DNA from: Paludibacteraceae bacterium | GTDB taxonomy: Bacteria; Bacteroidota; Bacteroidia; Bacteroidales; Paludibacteraceae | Direction: 5' to 3' | DNA length: 64,000 nucleotides | Assembly (NCBI GenBank): GCA_024399495.1 | Contig: JAKSNY010000012.1 | Span: 1 to 64,000 of the forward strand | Shown here: piece by piece, positions 39,969 to 48,554 of the stretch | Layout: the number at the start of each line of letters is the position of its first letter | How positions within the stretch are numbered: position 1 is the first letter of the stretch | Translations under genes and position numbers: made by a program | The notes under the pieces: model-generated | The model's input: only the letters and a program-made list of their open reading frames with translations | What the model was told of the DNA's origin: nothing | The model's database searches: none

Positions 39969-40667
39969 TTATATCTCCCTTTTTAACGCCCATAAATCAA
40001 TATCATCAATATGTTTGGGGTAAATCCTATTGGGGTTGATCAACTTATCAAATGCTTCAAAATCCATATTGTTTTTTTTGCAATTCTTAATATAGTTTTT
40101 CTCTTTGATATCGTCTCTGGCAAAGACAACTACCAAAAATATAGCATTCTTATAGTTTTTATCATGAGCTACTCGCAAAGTACCCATTGTTGCAGTTAAT
40201 AATTGATATCCAATATAACACTTTTGAATATCATTAATTTTTGATGGAAATAAATAATTATATAGCTTATATACTCTGGTTTTTTCTAGTTTTATGTGTT
40301 TTATTTGTTGTTTAGCAAGGACTTCCTTAACAGGTTTACCAAATGATTCTGAAACCTTTGCTTCTATACCAATAACACAGTCTTCCCCTATCATAAGAAG
40401 GTCATGATTTCTGCAACCGCCCTTTCCAAATCCACGGCCCAAACTTGTTGTTGCCTCTGGTTCACAATTAAAATCTTGTTCTTTAATTTTGAGTGAACTA
40501 AGCAATTCGCTAATCATATCTTTGAATTCATTTGAAAGAGCAAATTTTGCCATTTCCATTGAACTTCTTCCACTTTTCCATTGCTTAAGGCTTTTAGGTT
40601 TTCCATAAAGTTCCCATTCAAGGAAATTTGAGATAACATGTCCTCCTTTTTCTATTTTAATTTCCAT
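39969..40667 (-). CDS. DUF6946-like PD-(D/E)xK protein
   Basis: A 232-residue protein resembling DUF6946. It opens with LKQWKSGRSSMEMAKFAL and has a restriction-endonuclease-like core: RNHDLLMIGEDCVIGIEAKVSESFG (about 88-112, Asp, Glu-x-Lys), then YQLLTATMGTL and FLVVVFARDD. The name is recalled by pattern, not searched. It is the third gene of a minus-strand trio (43076 to 39969), 41 bp after the beta-CASP gene. It may be a nuclease effector or a regulator of the trio. Confidence 0.65.
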   Translation of the reverse strand: MEIKIEKGGHVISNFLEWELYGKPKSLKQWKSGRSSMEMAKFALSNEFKDMISELLSSLKIKEQDFNCEPEATTSLGRGFGKGGCRNHDLLMIGEDCVIGIEAKVSESFGKPVKEVLAKQQIKHIKLEKTRVYKLYNYLFPSKINDIQKCYIGYQLLTATMGTLRVAHDKNYKNAIFLVVVFARDDIKEKNYIKNCKKNNMDFEAFDKLINPNRIYPKHIDDIDLWALKREI

Positions 40668-40708
40668 AATTATTTTTGCAAATACATAAAACTTTAAAAA
40701 TGCCGTTC

Positions 40709-41995
40709 TTATAGTTTAGCACCTTTTCCTTGTGAATTAAGAAATATTATATCCAAGTTATCGGAAACTTTTTCTGATGAAGTAAAAATTTTATAGTTTG
40801 AAACACCTGACATATCATATTTAGTATTTTTATCTTTGTGAATTGGGATGACACCAATTTTTGGATTTACTATTTTGCACACTTCCTCTAATGTTGCTAT
40901 GTCAGCATGACCGCTGGTGTGAAATCCATCTTTTGTGCCATCAAGAATGTTGTTGTTAAATAATTGACGGATTTTTAATATGTCATTATTGGTATAACTT
41001 TTTCCTTCTTCAGCATAACCACTCCACATTGAGTATATTAACCAAGGATTCTCATCATTATATACACTCATCATACTTTTGACGGTTGGCAACATACTAC
41101 TACGTATTGGCATTAAGAATCCTGTGCTTTTTAATACAGTTACAACTTTTGGAGCTCCAAAATCTATTAATTTGAATGTCTTGTCAAATTTAAATAAATT
41201 TGAGTGTTTTCCAGAATATTTAGAAAATACATTAAGCACTTCTTGTTGATATTCATCCACAAAAAATGTTCTACCTATTTGTTTGCACGCATCGTGAAAT
41301 GAAGCAAGACGGTCAATATCTGTCGAGGAGCAAAGAGCAAACACATATTTATGTTCTTTCAGGACTGCAATTGTATTACTCTTTATATCATTTTCATGTA
41401 ATACAGTTTCCTGAGAACGACCAAGCATAGTTCCTTCTGTAATCAAAATATCCACATCTTTGATATATATTTTAAGTACATCAAATAGTCTCTTGCCAAT
41501 ATACCCATGTTGTCTAAAATCGCCAGTATGAAGTATTTTTATATTATCACATTCAATTTTGAACATATATGCGTCAAAAGCAGAATGGCTCACAAGATAT
41601 GGAGTAACTTTAATTTTGTCGCAGCCTTTAAATTCTATAGGCTCAGATACTTTATAAGGACGCATGTCCTTTGTGGATTTAATCTGAGCAGAGTAGTCAT
41701 TGTGTGCGTTTAAGGCATTGTATTTACACAACATTACTTCTTTAGCACCTGCACCAATGAATTGAGGAATATTAGGGTCAATAAGATGGTGAAGACCAGT
41801 ATGGTCTCCATGATAATGAGTGTAAAGAATGGCGTTTGCACCACTTGTTATTGAGTCAATGTCCTCTTTTGTCAACTCTTTTTCTTTACTCCCTGGTAAA
41901 TTGCTGCCAAGGTCTATAATGATTTTACAACCATCATGTTCAATTGTTGTTATGCAACCACCTATTTGATTTCCTCTGTGAATTGTGATTTTCAT
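40709..41995 (-). CDS. MBL-fold beta-CASP nuclease (RNase J-like)
   Basis: A 428-residue metallo-beta-lactamase-fold hydrolase. Metal motifs are IIIDLGSNLPG, THYHGDHTGLHH (about 58-69), LVSHSAFDAYM and LHTGDFRQHG. The beta-CASP insertion and its closing motifs (MWSGYAEEGKSY, FHTSGHADIATLEEVCKIVNP, VIPIHKDKN) place it with RNase J/CPSF73-type RNA nucleases rather than lactamases. It is not the housekeeping RNase J (no C-terminal domain, accessory setting). It lies 4 bp behind the 358-residue nuclease-like gene and upstream of the DUF6946-like gene. Confidence 0.82.
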   Translation of the reverse strand: MKITIHRGNQIGGCITTIEHDGCKIIIDLGSNLPGSKEKELTKEDIDSITSGANAILYTHYHGDHTGLHHLIDPNIPQFIGAGAKEVMLCKYNALNAHNDYSAQIKSTKDMRPYKVSEPIEFKGCDKIKVTPYLVSHSAFDAYMFKIECDNIKILHTGDFRQHGYIGKRLFDVLKIYIKDVDILITEGTMLGRSQETVLHENDIKSNTIAVLKEHKYVFALCSSTDIDRLASFHDACKQIGRTFFVDEYQQEVLNVFSKYSGKHSNLFKFDKTFKLIDFGAPKVVTVLKSTGFLMPIRSSMLPTVKSMMSVYNDENPWLIYSMWSGYAEEGKSYTNNDILKIRQLFNNNILDGTKDGFHTSGHADIATLEEVCKIVNPKIGVIPIHKDKNTKYDMSGVSNYKIFTSSEKVSDNLDIIFLNSQGKGAKL

Positions 41996-41999
41996 ATCG

Positions 42000-43076
42000 T
42001 TAAATCTCCAACTTTAATTCAAATTTATACGAGTTTACCTTGTACGAATAATTTAACTTTTTAAACACAATGGGAATTTTATTTGTTTCGGATGTATTGT
42101 TTAACAACTCTAAAATTGAACAGGACTCTAATAATGGGTGAAATCCATTAGAAAGCATAAAGGCATTTATCTTATTTATATTTTTTGTGTTTGAATATAA
42201 CTGTATTTCATCTTCTATAATTGGTTTTTCTGGAATAATTGTTCCATTTATAATATCCTCTATAACACACGCATAAAAAAACAATTCAGAAATAATGCCT
42301 ACCTTGATATTTTTGGTTGGTTTTTGTTCATCAATGTATTTGAGTTCAAACAATGAAAAAGTATGTTTGTCATTAGACAATCCCCAAAGGTCTATTGCAG
42401 ATTGTTGTCCAGTAAATAATAATGAGTCGTTAGACTTTACGCCAACATGTAATTGATGATTAAACAAGCTCAAATCATATTTGTTTATGAACATTTGACG
42501 AATAATAGGATTTATTTTATCGCAAATTTCGTATTCTACAGCATTTTCATTATTAGATTTTTTTACTGGTATTGATGTTGAAACATTTACTGATAGGTCT
42601 TGCCATTTGTTTTTTAAAAAATCTTTTGTTTCGTTGATATTTGAGGGATTAATTGTAAACCATGAATATTTTTCTTCAAATTTAATAACACGATATAGAA
42701 AACGATTATAATGGTTGTTTTTCTCTTTTTCGGGTGGTATATCCCATTGTAAAATAACATTATTTATTTGTGACTTAAACCATGTTTTTAATGTGATAGA
42801 CCAACCTTCAAATGCGGCATTATCAGTTTGCATATTTTTACAAGTAGGATAGATAATTTTCTTATCTTGTGTAGTTTGCGATTTAATGTGTAAATTAAGA
42901 TTTCCCGCATTTGTGTTGAAATAAATGTACTTGGGTAGTTTAATACTTCTTCTTTCTCCCAATACTGATAAAACCTTTGACTTTAATGGTTTGATGAATG
43001 TGTTATTTTCATACTCTTGCTGTGGCTTATCCGAATCTTTCGTATAACTTACTTTTGTTTTTTTCATTCTTTTCAT
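42000..43076 (-). CDS. PD-(D/E)xK-like protein of a nuclease operon
   Basis: A 358-residue protein of no named family. The N-terminus is basic (MKRMKKTKVSYTKDSDK). Around residues 228-250 the sequence AIDLWGLSNDKHTFSLFELKYIDEQKP has the Asp...Glu-x-Lys spacing of a PD-(D/E)xK nuclease core, followed by a long helix (VGIISELFFYACVIEDII). It leads the operon with the beta-CASP gene only 4 bp downstream, so both proteins probably act together. A second in-frame ATG is at 43067. The base composition is more AT-rich than in the flanking metabolic genes. Confidence 0.6.
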   Translation of the reverse strand: MKRMKKTKVSYTKDSDKPQQEYENNTFIKPLKSKVLSVLGERRSIKLPKYIYFNTNAGNLNLHIKSQTTQDKKIIYPTCKNMQTDNAAFEGWSITLKTWFKSQINNVILQWDIPPEKEKNNHYNRFLYRVIKFEEKYSWFTINPSNINETKDFLKNKWQDLSVNVSTSIPVKKSNNENAVEYEICDKINPIIRQMFINKYDLSLFNHQLHVGVKSNDSLLFTGQQSAIDLWGLSNDKHTFSLFELKYIDEQKPTKNIKVGIISELFFYACVIEDIINGTIIPEKPIIEDEIQLYSNTKNINKINAFMLSNGFHPLLESCSILELLNNTSETNKIPIVFKKLNYSYKVNSYKFELKLEI

Positions 43077-43130
43077 TTTTTATTTTAAGGTTAATTATCA
43101 TATTTATAGGTAATTTTTAATGCCTCGCAT

Positions 43131-43194
43131 TTTACTTGCTCCCTTAACCCTCCTGCTCCAGCACCTCTATTTCCGTTCCTTTTGAGAGAATGGT
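43131..43194 (-). repeat. copy of the WYL-gene 3' end fused to the phosphatase gene
   Basis: About 64 bp matching 45030-45094 (end of the second WYL gene) in the same orientation, with a one-base shift that changes the C-terminal frame. It makes the last ~12 residues of the phosphatase (SKGTEIEVLEQEG against SKGAEVEVLEPEE). Confidence 0.8.
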
Positions 43195-43644
43195 TTCATA
43201 AAGCAACCTTAGCACCGCATTGCACCCAATGTTAATATCGCGCCATGCCGCATCAAAATCACCAGTGTACCAAGGGTCTGAGACCTCACGATTCTCCCCT
43301 GCCCAAGACATAAGCAAGGAGACTTTGCTCATAGCATCGGCGGAGATAATACGACTTAGATTTCTACGGTTCCACTCATCCATTACAATAAGATAGTCAT
43401 AGTATTCCCCATCTTTTTTAGTAACCTGACGTGCAGTTTTGCCATCACACTTTATTCCATGCTCAGCAAGTTTGCGTCGAGCGGGTGGATATACAGGATT
43501 ACCAAGTTCTTCAGTGCTTGTTGCGGCAGACGCTATCTCAAACTCGTTTTCCAAGCCTCTGTCTTTTATCATTTTCTTTAGTACAAACTCTGCCATAGGA
43601 CTACGACAGATATTTCCATGGCAAATAAAGAGAATCTTTTTCAT
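43144..43644 (-). CDS. low-molecular-weight protein-tyrosine phosphatase with chimeric tail
   Basis: A 166-residue cytoplasmic phosphatase. The P-loop FICHGNICRSPMAEF (residues 5-19) contains C-x5-R-S, and the general acid loop is SDPWYTGDF (about 122). The core is complete. The C-terminus after RLLYETI is not phosphatase-like but derives from the 3' end of a WYL regulator gene (see 43131-43194). It is 7 bp downstream of the PH-like gene on the same strand, probably in one operon with the nuclease at 43939. It may act on tyrosine-phosphorylated or arsenate-type substrates; unknown. Confidence 0.88.
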   Translation of the reverse strand: MKKILFICHGNICRSPMAEFVLKKMIKDRGLENEFEIASAATSTEELGNPVYPPARRKLAEHGIKCDGKTARQVTKKDGEYYDYLIVMDEWNRRNLSRIISADAMSKVSLLMSWAGENREVSDPWYTGDFDAAWRDINIGCNAVLRLLYETILSKGTEIEVLEQEG

Positions 43645-43651
43645 AGACTTA

Positions 43652-43924
43652 TTATGAGAGCAATCTCACAATCTCTTTAGCATCATTTTTTGTAAATCCC
43701 TCTAATTTTGTAATTTGACCACCATTAGTCTCTATTATTATGTCTGAGAAGAATAGTCCTGAACTCATACTAACGCTACCTATGTTTGATTTGAAGATAT
43801 TAGTTTCGTCGTGACCTATCAGATGTGGTTTGTAGTAGGTGATTTTATCATCGTCAATAATAATTTTGTCTGGGAAAACCCTGTTGCCACCAGTCAATCG
43901 GCTTGCTTGAAATGAGTATGTCAT
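43652..43924 (-). CDS. bacterial PH-domain-like small protein
   Basis: A 90-residue single-domain protein. The alternating strands PDKIIIDDDKITYYKPHLIG, the middle NIFKSNIGSVSMSSGLFFSDIIIETNGG and the final helix NDAKEIVRLL match the YdbT/bPH-like fold. There is no signal peptide. The same type of domain is seen in proteins that sense or bind partners in stress and defence loci. It lies 14 bp from the nuclease-like gene and 7 bp from the phosphatase gene, forming a compact three-gene unit. Confidence 0.65.
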   Translation of the reverse strand: MTYSFQASRLTGGNRVFPDKIIIDDDKITYYKPHLIGHDETNIFKSNIGSVSMSSGLFFSDIIIETNGGQITKLEGFTKNDAKEIVRLLS

Positions 43925-43938
43925 AGTATTTACAATTA

Positions 43939-44904
43939 TTATTCTATTACTACTTTCTTGTAAAATTTTTCATTTAAAATATCATCTATTTGAAGATTTG
44001 GGAGTGTTGATTCAGAAAAGTAAAATATTGGATTGAAATTTTTGTCGTTATTAATGATTTGGAAGTAGTCTCCCTTATCCTTCACATCTTTGGAAATCTT
44101 TTTACAACCCCACCTTTTATCAGAAAATAAATATCCACTCATAGTCATTTCTGGAGAAGAAGCTTTGGCACTTTTAGGGTTGTTATTAAGGGTAATAATA
44201 TAGAATTGTGGCTCGGAATATAATTGAGTCTCTTTTAACTCATGTAAACAATCTGGGACATCCACTCCTAAAGCAATCAATTTCTCGATGATAGAAATTA
44301 TCTCTGGCTTCAATTTATCAAAATCACAGCCTCCATCAGCATCCTTTTTAAAAAAATTATAGAAATCCTTTATATGAGTACGAATGCCACTATTCCCTCC
44401 TATAGCCATATTACCATATTTTAGTTCAATCAAGGCAACTCTGTGTTCTGAATCTTTTGAAACTGCAATTATATCATAACGCCAATCAACTCCTGACCTT
44501 GTATACTCCACATCAATACAGAACCAATTTGAGTTTTTATTTAAGTTGTTTTTTATATATAATTGCTCTTGAGCCTGTTTTTCCAACTGATTCCTTTTGT
44601 TACTTTGTGTTTTAATTAAGTTTAAATTTTGCACCAATTCGTTAGCTTTAATTTTTTTAGTTCCACCTCCCTTAATGTCAAGATAATACTTGGATATTTC
44701 AGCTTTAAATTCTTTGGAAGAAGCGGAAATTTTAGCAATACTGTTGCAATTGTGATATAAGTTTATGTATCCATCACGAATACCAACAATGACATCGTTG
44801 ATGTTTTGTTTATAAACAATCTTATAAAAATCACTTTTCTTGAAATTACTGGCAAATGTTTCTTCTAAGCCAGTACCCCTGAATGAAGAACTTGTTGTTG
44901 ACAT
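43939..44904 (-). CDS. PD-(D/E)xK nuclease-like protein
   Basis: A 321-residue protein. The N-terminus (TGLEETFASNFKKSDFYKIVY...IRDGYINLYHNCNSIAKI) is unfamiliar. The middle has a clear nuclease-type core: FCIDVEYTRSGVDWRYDIIAVSKD...RVALIELKYGNMAIGGNSGI (about 130-175), where D, E-x-K and a GxxxG turn are visible. The C-terminal part (GYLFSDKRWGCKKI) is unfamiliar. Its promoter TATATTTG is at 44951-44958. It leads the unit nuclease, PH-like protein, phosphatase, and follows the WYL gene on the same strand. Confidence 0.65.
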   Translation of the reverse strand: MSTTSSSFRGTGLEETFASNFKKSDFYKIVYKQNINDVIVGIRDGYINLYHNCNSIAKISASSKEFKAEISKYYLDIKGGGTKKIKANELVQNLNLIKTQSNKRNQLEKQAQEQLYIKNNLNKNSNWFCIDVEYTRSGVDWRYDIIAVSKDSEHRVALIELKYGNMAIGGNSGIRTHIKDFYNFFKKDADGGCDFDKLKPEIISIIEKLIALGVDVPDCLHELKETQLYSEPQFYIITLNNNPKSAKASSPEMTMSGYLFSDKRWGCKKISKDVKDKGDYFQIINNDKNFNPIFYFSESTLPNLQIDDILNEKFYKKVVIE

Positions 44905-44950
44905 AATTAGTCTTTTTAGATTAATATAGGTTTGGTTGTTTTTCTGATTA

Positions 44951-44958
44951 CAAATATA
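44951..44958 (-). promoter_or_regulatory. -7 box (TATATTTG) of the nuclease/PH/phosphatase unit
   Basis: It lies 46 nt before the ATG at 44904. Confidence 0.5.
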
Positions 44959-44995
44959 CTCATTTTTATTAAGAGAGGGTAGTGCTTTCTATAGA

Positions 44996-45898
44996 TTAAT
45001 ATTTTTCATAAATGTGTTTTGCTAACTCTTTTATCTGCTCCCTTAACTCCTCCGGCTCCAGCACCTCTACTTCCGCTCCTTTTGAGAAAATGGTTTTTGG
45101 TAGGTCTGGAGTCAGGTATAGATAGTACTCAAAATCACTGTACTCAGCGGTTGTGTTAATCTCTTTTTGGGTTTGTTGCAGTGGTAGTGCTCGTAAATAT
45201 TTGGCTTGAATGCCGTAGGCTCGCAGAACCACTCTTACAGCATTCGGATTGTCAGGAACCCAAATGCTTATGCTGTTACGGTAAAAATCTTCTGGAGAAA
45301 AATCATCGGGGTAGGTAAAAACAGTATCCGTCATCTCTATTGAGAGAGTGCGGTCAAGTGCAAAATTACGCAGATTTTCACGCTCCTTAAAGTAACCCAG
45401 CACATACCATCGTTGATGATACACCTTCATACAGTATGGCTGTACTGTAAATTCTGAGGCATCGTTGTCATAGAATGGTTGGTACTTTACATGCAATTCC
45501 CTATTCTGTTTTATAGCCTCAATTATCGTTGGCAAGAACTCTGCACCGGCAGGTATTTCTTCTAAAAGTATGCGATTGTGTATCTGCTGCCCCTCATTTA
45601 CAAGCCCCACAACATTGAATGAGTTTATAAGCCATTGGCGTGCCTTGTCCTGTGCGGCTGGAATGTTCTCATCTATATAATATTTGTAGCCATCTGATGA
45701 ATCACACTCAATGTTAAGGTCAAACATCTCCTCTACTGCATTCTTATGCAGGTGGAATGTACGCAGATTCAAAGGCTTTTCATCGTAGTTAAACACCGAT
45801 GACTCCCATTTTTGTTTGATTTCTTCAAAAGAGAGCCTTTTATTCTGCATCAGGGTGTTCAGAAGCCACAAATATCGGTTGTAAGTTTTGCTTATCAT
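44996..45898 (-). CDS. WYL-domain transcriptional regulator (second)
   Basis: A 300-residue regulator starting MISKTYNRYLWLLNTLMQ (ATG 45896-45898; an upstream TTG is less likely). It has an N-terminal winged helix (LSFEEIKQKWESS...LNLRTFHLHKNAVEEMFDL), a WYL domain with the signature HQRWYVLGYFKERENLRNFALDRT (about 150-175) and a C-terminal WCX-like part. It has the same design as 18406-19326 and probably controls the neighbouring nuclease genes. Its 3' terminal ~65 bp is duplicated inside the phosphatase gene. Confidence 0.88.
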   Translation of the reverse strand: MISKTYNRYLWLLNTLMQNKRLSFEEIKQKWESSVFNYDEKPLNLRTFHLHKNAVEEMFDLNIECDSSDGYKYYIDENIPAAQDKARQWLINSFNVVGLVNEGQQIHNRILLEEIPAGAEFLPTIIEAIKQNRELHVKYQPFYDNDASEFTVQPYCMKVYHQRWYVLGYFKERENLRNFALDRTLSIEMTDTVFTYPDDFSPEDFYRNSISIWVPDNPNAVRVVLRAYGIQAKYLRALPLQQTQKEINTTAEYSDFEYYLYLTPDLPKTIFSKGAEVEVLEPEELREQIKELAKHIYEKY

Positions 45899-45923
45899 AG
45901 TATTATTATGGTTGTTCAATATG

Positions 45924-45931
45924 CAAATATA
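45924..45931 (-). promoter_or_regulatory. -7 box (TATATTTG) of the second WYL gene
   Basis: It lies 25 nt before the ATG at 45898, which supports that start. Confidence 0.6.
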
Positions 45932-46046
45932 GTGATTAGGTATGAAAAAACATTACATATAATAAAAAATTTCAAAAAAATATTATCTGTGAAGAGTTAA
46001 TTCATATCGTGTCATTTTATTTGCAGTGAAACCAAATTACACAGAT

Positions 46047-46964
46047 ATGAAACAAGAATCAGAGTTGCAAAACATTAAAACTGCATTTGAAGTGTGCCAG
46101 TATGCGCAGGGACATTTTGATTGGTCTGCATTACGGTCATTGGCAGACTCATTAACAAATGATGTTGAAGATATAGTTTTATCATCAAATTCCATAAACG
46201 CTCAATCTGCCATAATGTATGTTTACAAGGCTAGAATAAAAGCAGTAACGCAATACCCAAAGTACGGCACAATAGCACAAACTATTAAACGCTTTAACAC
46301 TAAGGGTCTCCGCCAGAAGGCTCGTGCCGAATTGCGTATTCGGTTGCCTTACATAACCTATAAAGAGCAACTACAAGTAATACAGACATTGATTGATGGA
46401 GCAAAGGTGGACAGATATTGGGTTTGCCGTTTTTATAGAGAAAATTGGGATGAGTCTCAACTGCCCGTTATTATAAAACTTTATGAAAAGTATAAAGAAC
46501 CCGATGCCGCCTATTTAGTTGTTCGTCACGCACCTGTGGAGTATATCAAGGCTCACGAGGCAGACCTAATCTGGGATGACTCATATCTGCATGTACGCCT
46601 GCGTTATAATTCAAAAGAACCAATATTGGCTGATAGACTAACTAAAATGGAGTTGTTATACTTGTTTGCAAAACAGCAAATAGATGTTGCCAGACTACGT
46701 CAATGTGGTTATGATTCATTAGAGGCAATGGTCAAATGTATGCTTCTTGATGCTTATCACAAAAATCATTATGATGATAGAACGTTTGGCGGTTTATTAT
46801 CGTTGAATGATGTACGTATGATGAATTGGTGTTTGGGCAAACTGCATCAAACAAACTTGATTCTAAAAATAATAGACCTTGATAGAATAACCAAATTACA
46901 CGCCAACGATGATACTCCGCATATTATTGATACTCTAATTGATGAGTATGACTTTGGAAAGTAA
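46047..46964 (+). CDS. hypothetical helical-repeat protein
   Basis: A 305-residue protein of no recognised family, starting at ATG 46047 (MKQESELQNIKTAFEVCQYA); an upstream in-frame GTG at 46026 is possible. It is predicted almost entirely alpha-helical, with repeated hydrophobic and aromatic spacing (YPKYGTIAQTIKRFN, YKEQLQVIQTLIDG, QLPVIIKLYEKYKEPDAAYLV) of the kind seen in TPR/HEAT-like solenoids. It has no signal peptide or catalytic motif. It is divergent from the WYL gene and precedes two further orphans on the same strand. Confidence 0.6.
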   Translation: MKQESELQNIKTAFEVCQYAQGHFDWSALRSLADSLTNDVEDIVLSSNSINAQSAIMYVYKARIKAVTQYPKYGTIAQTIKRFNTKGLRQKARAELRIRLPYITYKEQLQVIQTLIDGAKVDRYWVCRFYRENWDESQLPVIIKLYEKYKEPDAAYLVVRHAPVEYIKAHEADLIWDDSYLHVRLRYNSKEPILADRLTKMELLYLFAKQQIDVARLRQCGYDSLEAMVKCMLLDAYHKNHYDDRTFGGLLSLNDVRMMNWCLGKLHQTNLILKIIDLDRITKLHANDDTPHIIDTLIDEYDFGK

Positions 46965-46976
46965 AAGAATAAATTG

Positions 46977-46984
46977 TATATTTG
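46977..46984 (+). promoter_or_regulatory. -7 box (TATATTTG) of the gene at 47022
   Basis: It lies 37 nt before the ATG. Confidence 0.55.
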
Positions 46985-47021
46985 CATAAAACTTAGTATT
47001 AACCGTTAAAATCTAATCATT

Positions 47022-47792
47022 ATGGAAATCAAAAATGAAAATTTCAAAGCCTTGATACAGTCTTGTAAAGAAGGTGATTATATTGGTCAAGGGAACCCCG
47101 ATTCAAAAATTTTGATAATAGGGAAAGAGCATAGTATTAATAATGAAAAGCAAAAGCAGTTAGAGATTGGTAATAATTGGAAGCAATGGCAGAATGATGA
47201 ATTAGAGAATGGATATCATCCTCGTTATTGCTACAAACATATAACCACTAGGTTTGGTGAGGGACAAAGATTTCTCATTGCACCTAAAAGCGGTGGCACA
47301 AGTGCAACTTGGTATGCATATCAAAAATTAATAAACACGATATATCCAGATATTGCAGTCAAGAAAAATGAAGTGCTAAATTTCTTTGACCATTGTTTTA
47401 TTACTGAATTAAGTGCAGTGTCTCGTAGTAATAATAATAAATTAGAAGATGATGATATTAAGGCTACAGCAAAATCAATAAAAGAGCGTACATCATTATT
47501 ATCATCCGCTTTTTATCGCTCTTTTCCTGTCGTAATTTTATTTTGTGGACATTATCCCAAGCAGTATGACATCAATATAGAAGAGATGTTTGATGTAAAA
47601 TGGGAATCTCCTACAAAAGATTTTGAACTTGCCAACAAAAAAGGGTGGTATAATATACATTATTCTGAGGATAAACAACGAATAGTGATTCATACATGGC
47701 AAGCTTCTGCATTTGTAAAAAATAAAGAAGAACATGTACAAGATTTTTTTAATAAAATTATTGTAAAATTGTGCAAATCGCGGTGTCAATAA
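47022..47792 (+). CDS. hypothetical protein, possibly uracil-DNA-glycosylase-like
   Basis: A 256-residue protein. YIGQGNPDSKILIIGKEHSI (about residues 20-39) resembles the NP-x-A-x-ILFIGE entry of the UDG superfamily, and a C-terminal IVIHTWQAS could stand for its H-x-S/T-x-x-S/A loop. The intervening region (RFLIAPKSGGTSATWYAYQKLI, NFFDHCFITELSAVSR, FPVVILFCGHYPKQ) fits a Rossmann-like sandwich. Typical UDG catalytic residues are not all present, so this is a fold-level guess. The gene is AT-rich and lies in the second defence-like block. Confidence 0.5.
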   Translation: MEIKNENFKALIQSCKEGDYIGQGNPDSKILIIGKEHSINNEKQKQLEIGNNWKQWQNDELENGYHPRYCYKHITTRFGEGQRFLIAPKSGGTSATWYAYQKLINTIYPDIAVKKNEVLNFFDHCFITELSAVSRSNNNKLEDDDIKATAKSIKERTSLLSSAFYRSFPVVILFCGHYPKQYDINIEEMFDVKWESPTKDFELANKKGWYNIHYSEDKQRIVIHTWQASAFVKNKEEHVQDFFNKIIVKLCKSRCQ

Positions 47793-47817
47793 TATTTAGT
47801 CCAAATAGATTAAAAAA

Positions 47818-48225
47818 ATGAGAATTAATACAATGAAACTCACCAATTGCAAACTAATGGAAATGACTGAAACCGCAGATGGTTTCAGTCTTGATAATCT
47901 GACTCCGTTTTATATGGAGAAACATATTGATGAATTGCTTAAGCAGGCAAAAATCGGGTTAAAAATTTACAAAGATTTAGGAAGAATAGCATCGGCGGAG
48001 AATATGGTTGCTATAATAGAAATTATTAAGAGAGCTGAGTCAGAAAAACAAGCCAAGGCGGAGCTTATTCAAAAATTCCAAATAACTGCTCATACCGCCA
48101 AATATTTAACAGATTTGCCACTTAGTGAACTGACTTTGTTTGATACTCGTGATTACGCCTCTTTGATTATCCGTTATCAGAAAGCGGTCAAAGCCTTAAC
48201 CTTAATACATAACCTGTTTCTTTGA
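47818..48225 (+). CDS. small protein resembling the GyrA/ParC coiled-coil segment
   Basis: A 135-residue protein with a second possible ATG at 47833. Residues about 60-110 (ENMVAIIEIIKRAESEKQAK, then AELIQKFQITAHTAKYLTDL and PLSELTLFD) echo the long coiled-coil and exit-gate region of type II topoisomerase A subunits (IDEVIKIIR...[31 protein letters not shown]). The breakage-reunion domain with its Tyr is missing. It could act as a decoy or modulator of gyrase, or be an unrelated coiled coil. Its 3' end overlaps the convergent DUF6150 gene by 24 bp. Confidence 0.5.
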   Translation: MRINTMKLTNCKLMEMTETADGFSLDNLTPFYMEKHIDELLKQAKIGLKIYKDLGRIASAENMVAIIEIIKRAESEKQAKAELIQKFQITAHTAKYLTDLPLSELTLFDTRDYASLIIRYQKAVKALTLIHNLFL

Positions 48226-48537
48226 TTTGTTACGCCAGCCGGCTTGACTTTTGTACTTTACAAAGTATATCTTAATGTCTGCCTGTGAGGCGTAATCCAC
48301 AAAGAAAATCTTTTTATCTGCTTGGGAAGTATAATCCACAAAGTACCAACAGCCGTCATTCTTGCCTGCTTGGGAAGCGTAGTCAACCTTATAGACACAT
48401 AAGTCCGCCTGACTCTCAAAATCCACCACATAAACCTTGACATCGGCTTGAGAGGCAAAATCCACGCTGTACACTTTTTGTGCCGATACCATAGTAGGTA
48501 CAATGAGGCACATTACTGAAAATAATATATTTTTCAT
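48202..48537 (-). CDS. DUF6150-type secreted repeat protein
   Basis: A 111-residue exported protein. The signal peptide is MKNILFSVMCLIVPTMVSAQ. The mature part is built from six to seven short beta units of about 13-15 residues ending in SQAD or SQAG (VYSVDFASQADVKVYVVDFE, then YFVDYTSQADKKIFFVDYA). This is the DUF6150 pattern, a Bacteroidota family of unknown role. The final units change to SQAGWRNKSKK. The promoter box TATTTTTG is at 48555-48562. Confidence 0.82.
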   Translation of the reverse strand: MKNILFSVMCLIVPTMVSAQKVYSVDFASQADVKVYVVDFESQADLCVYKVDYASQAGKNDGCWYFVDYTSQADKKIFFVDYASQADIKIYFVKYKSQAGWRNKSKKQVMY

Positions 48538-48554
48538 TGTCTTTTCGCTTTCTG

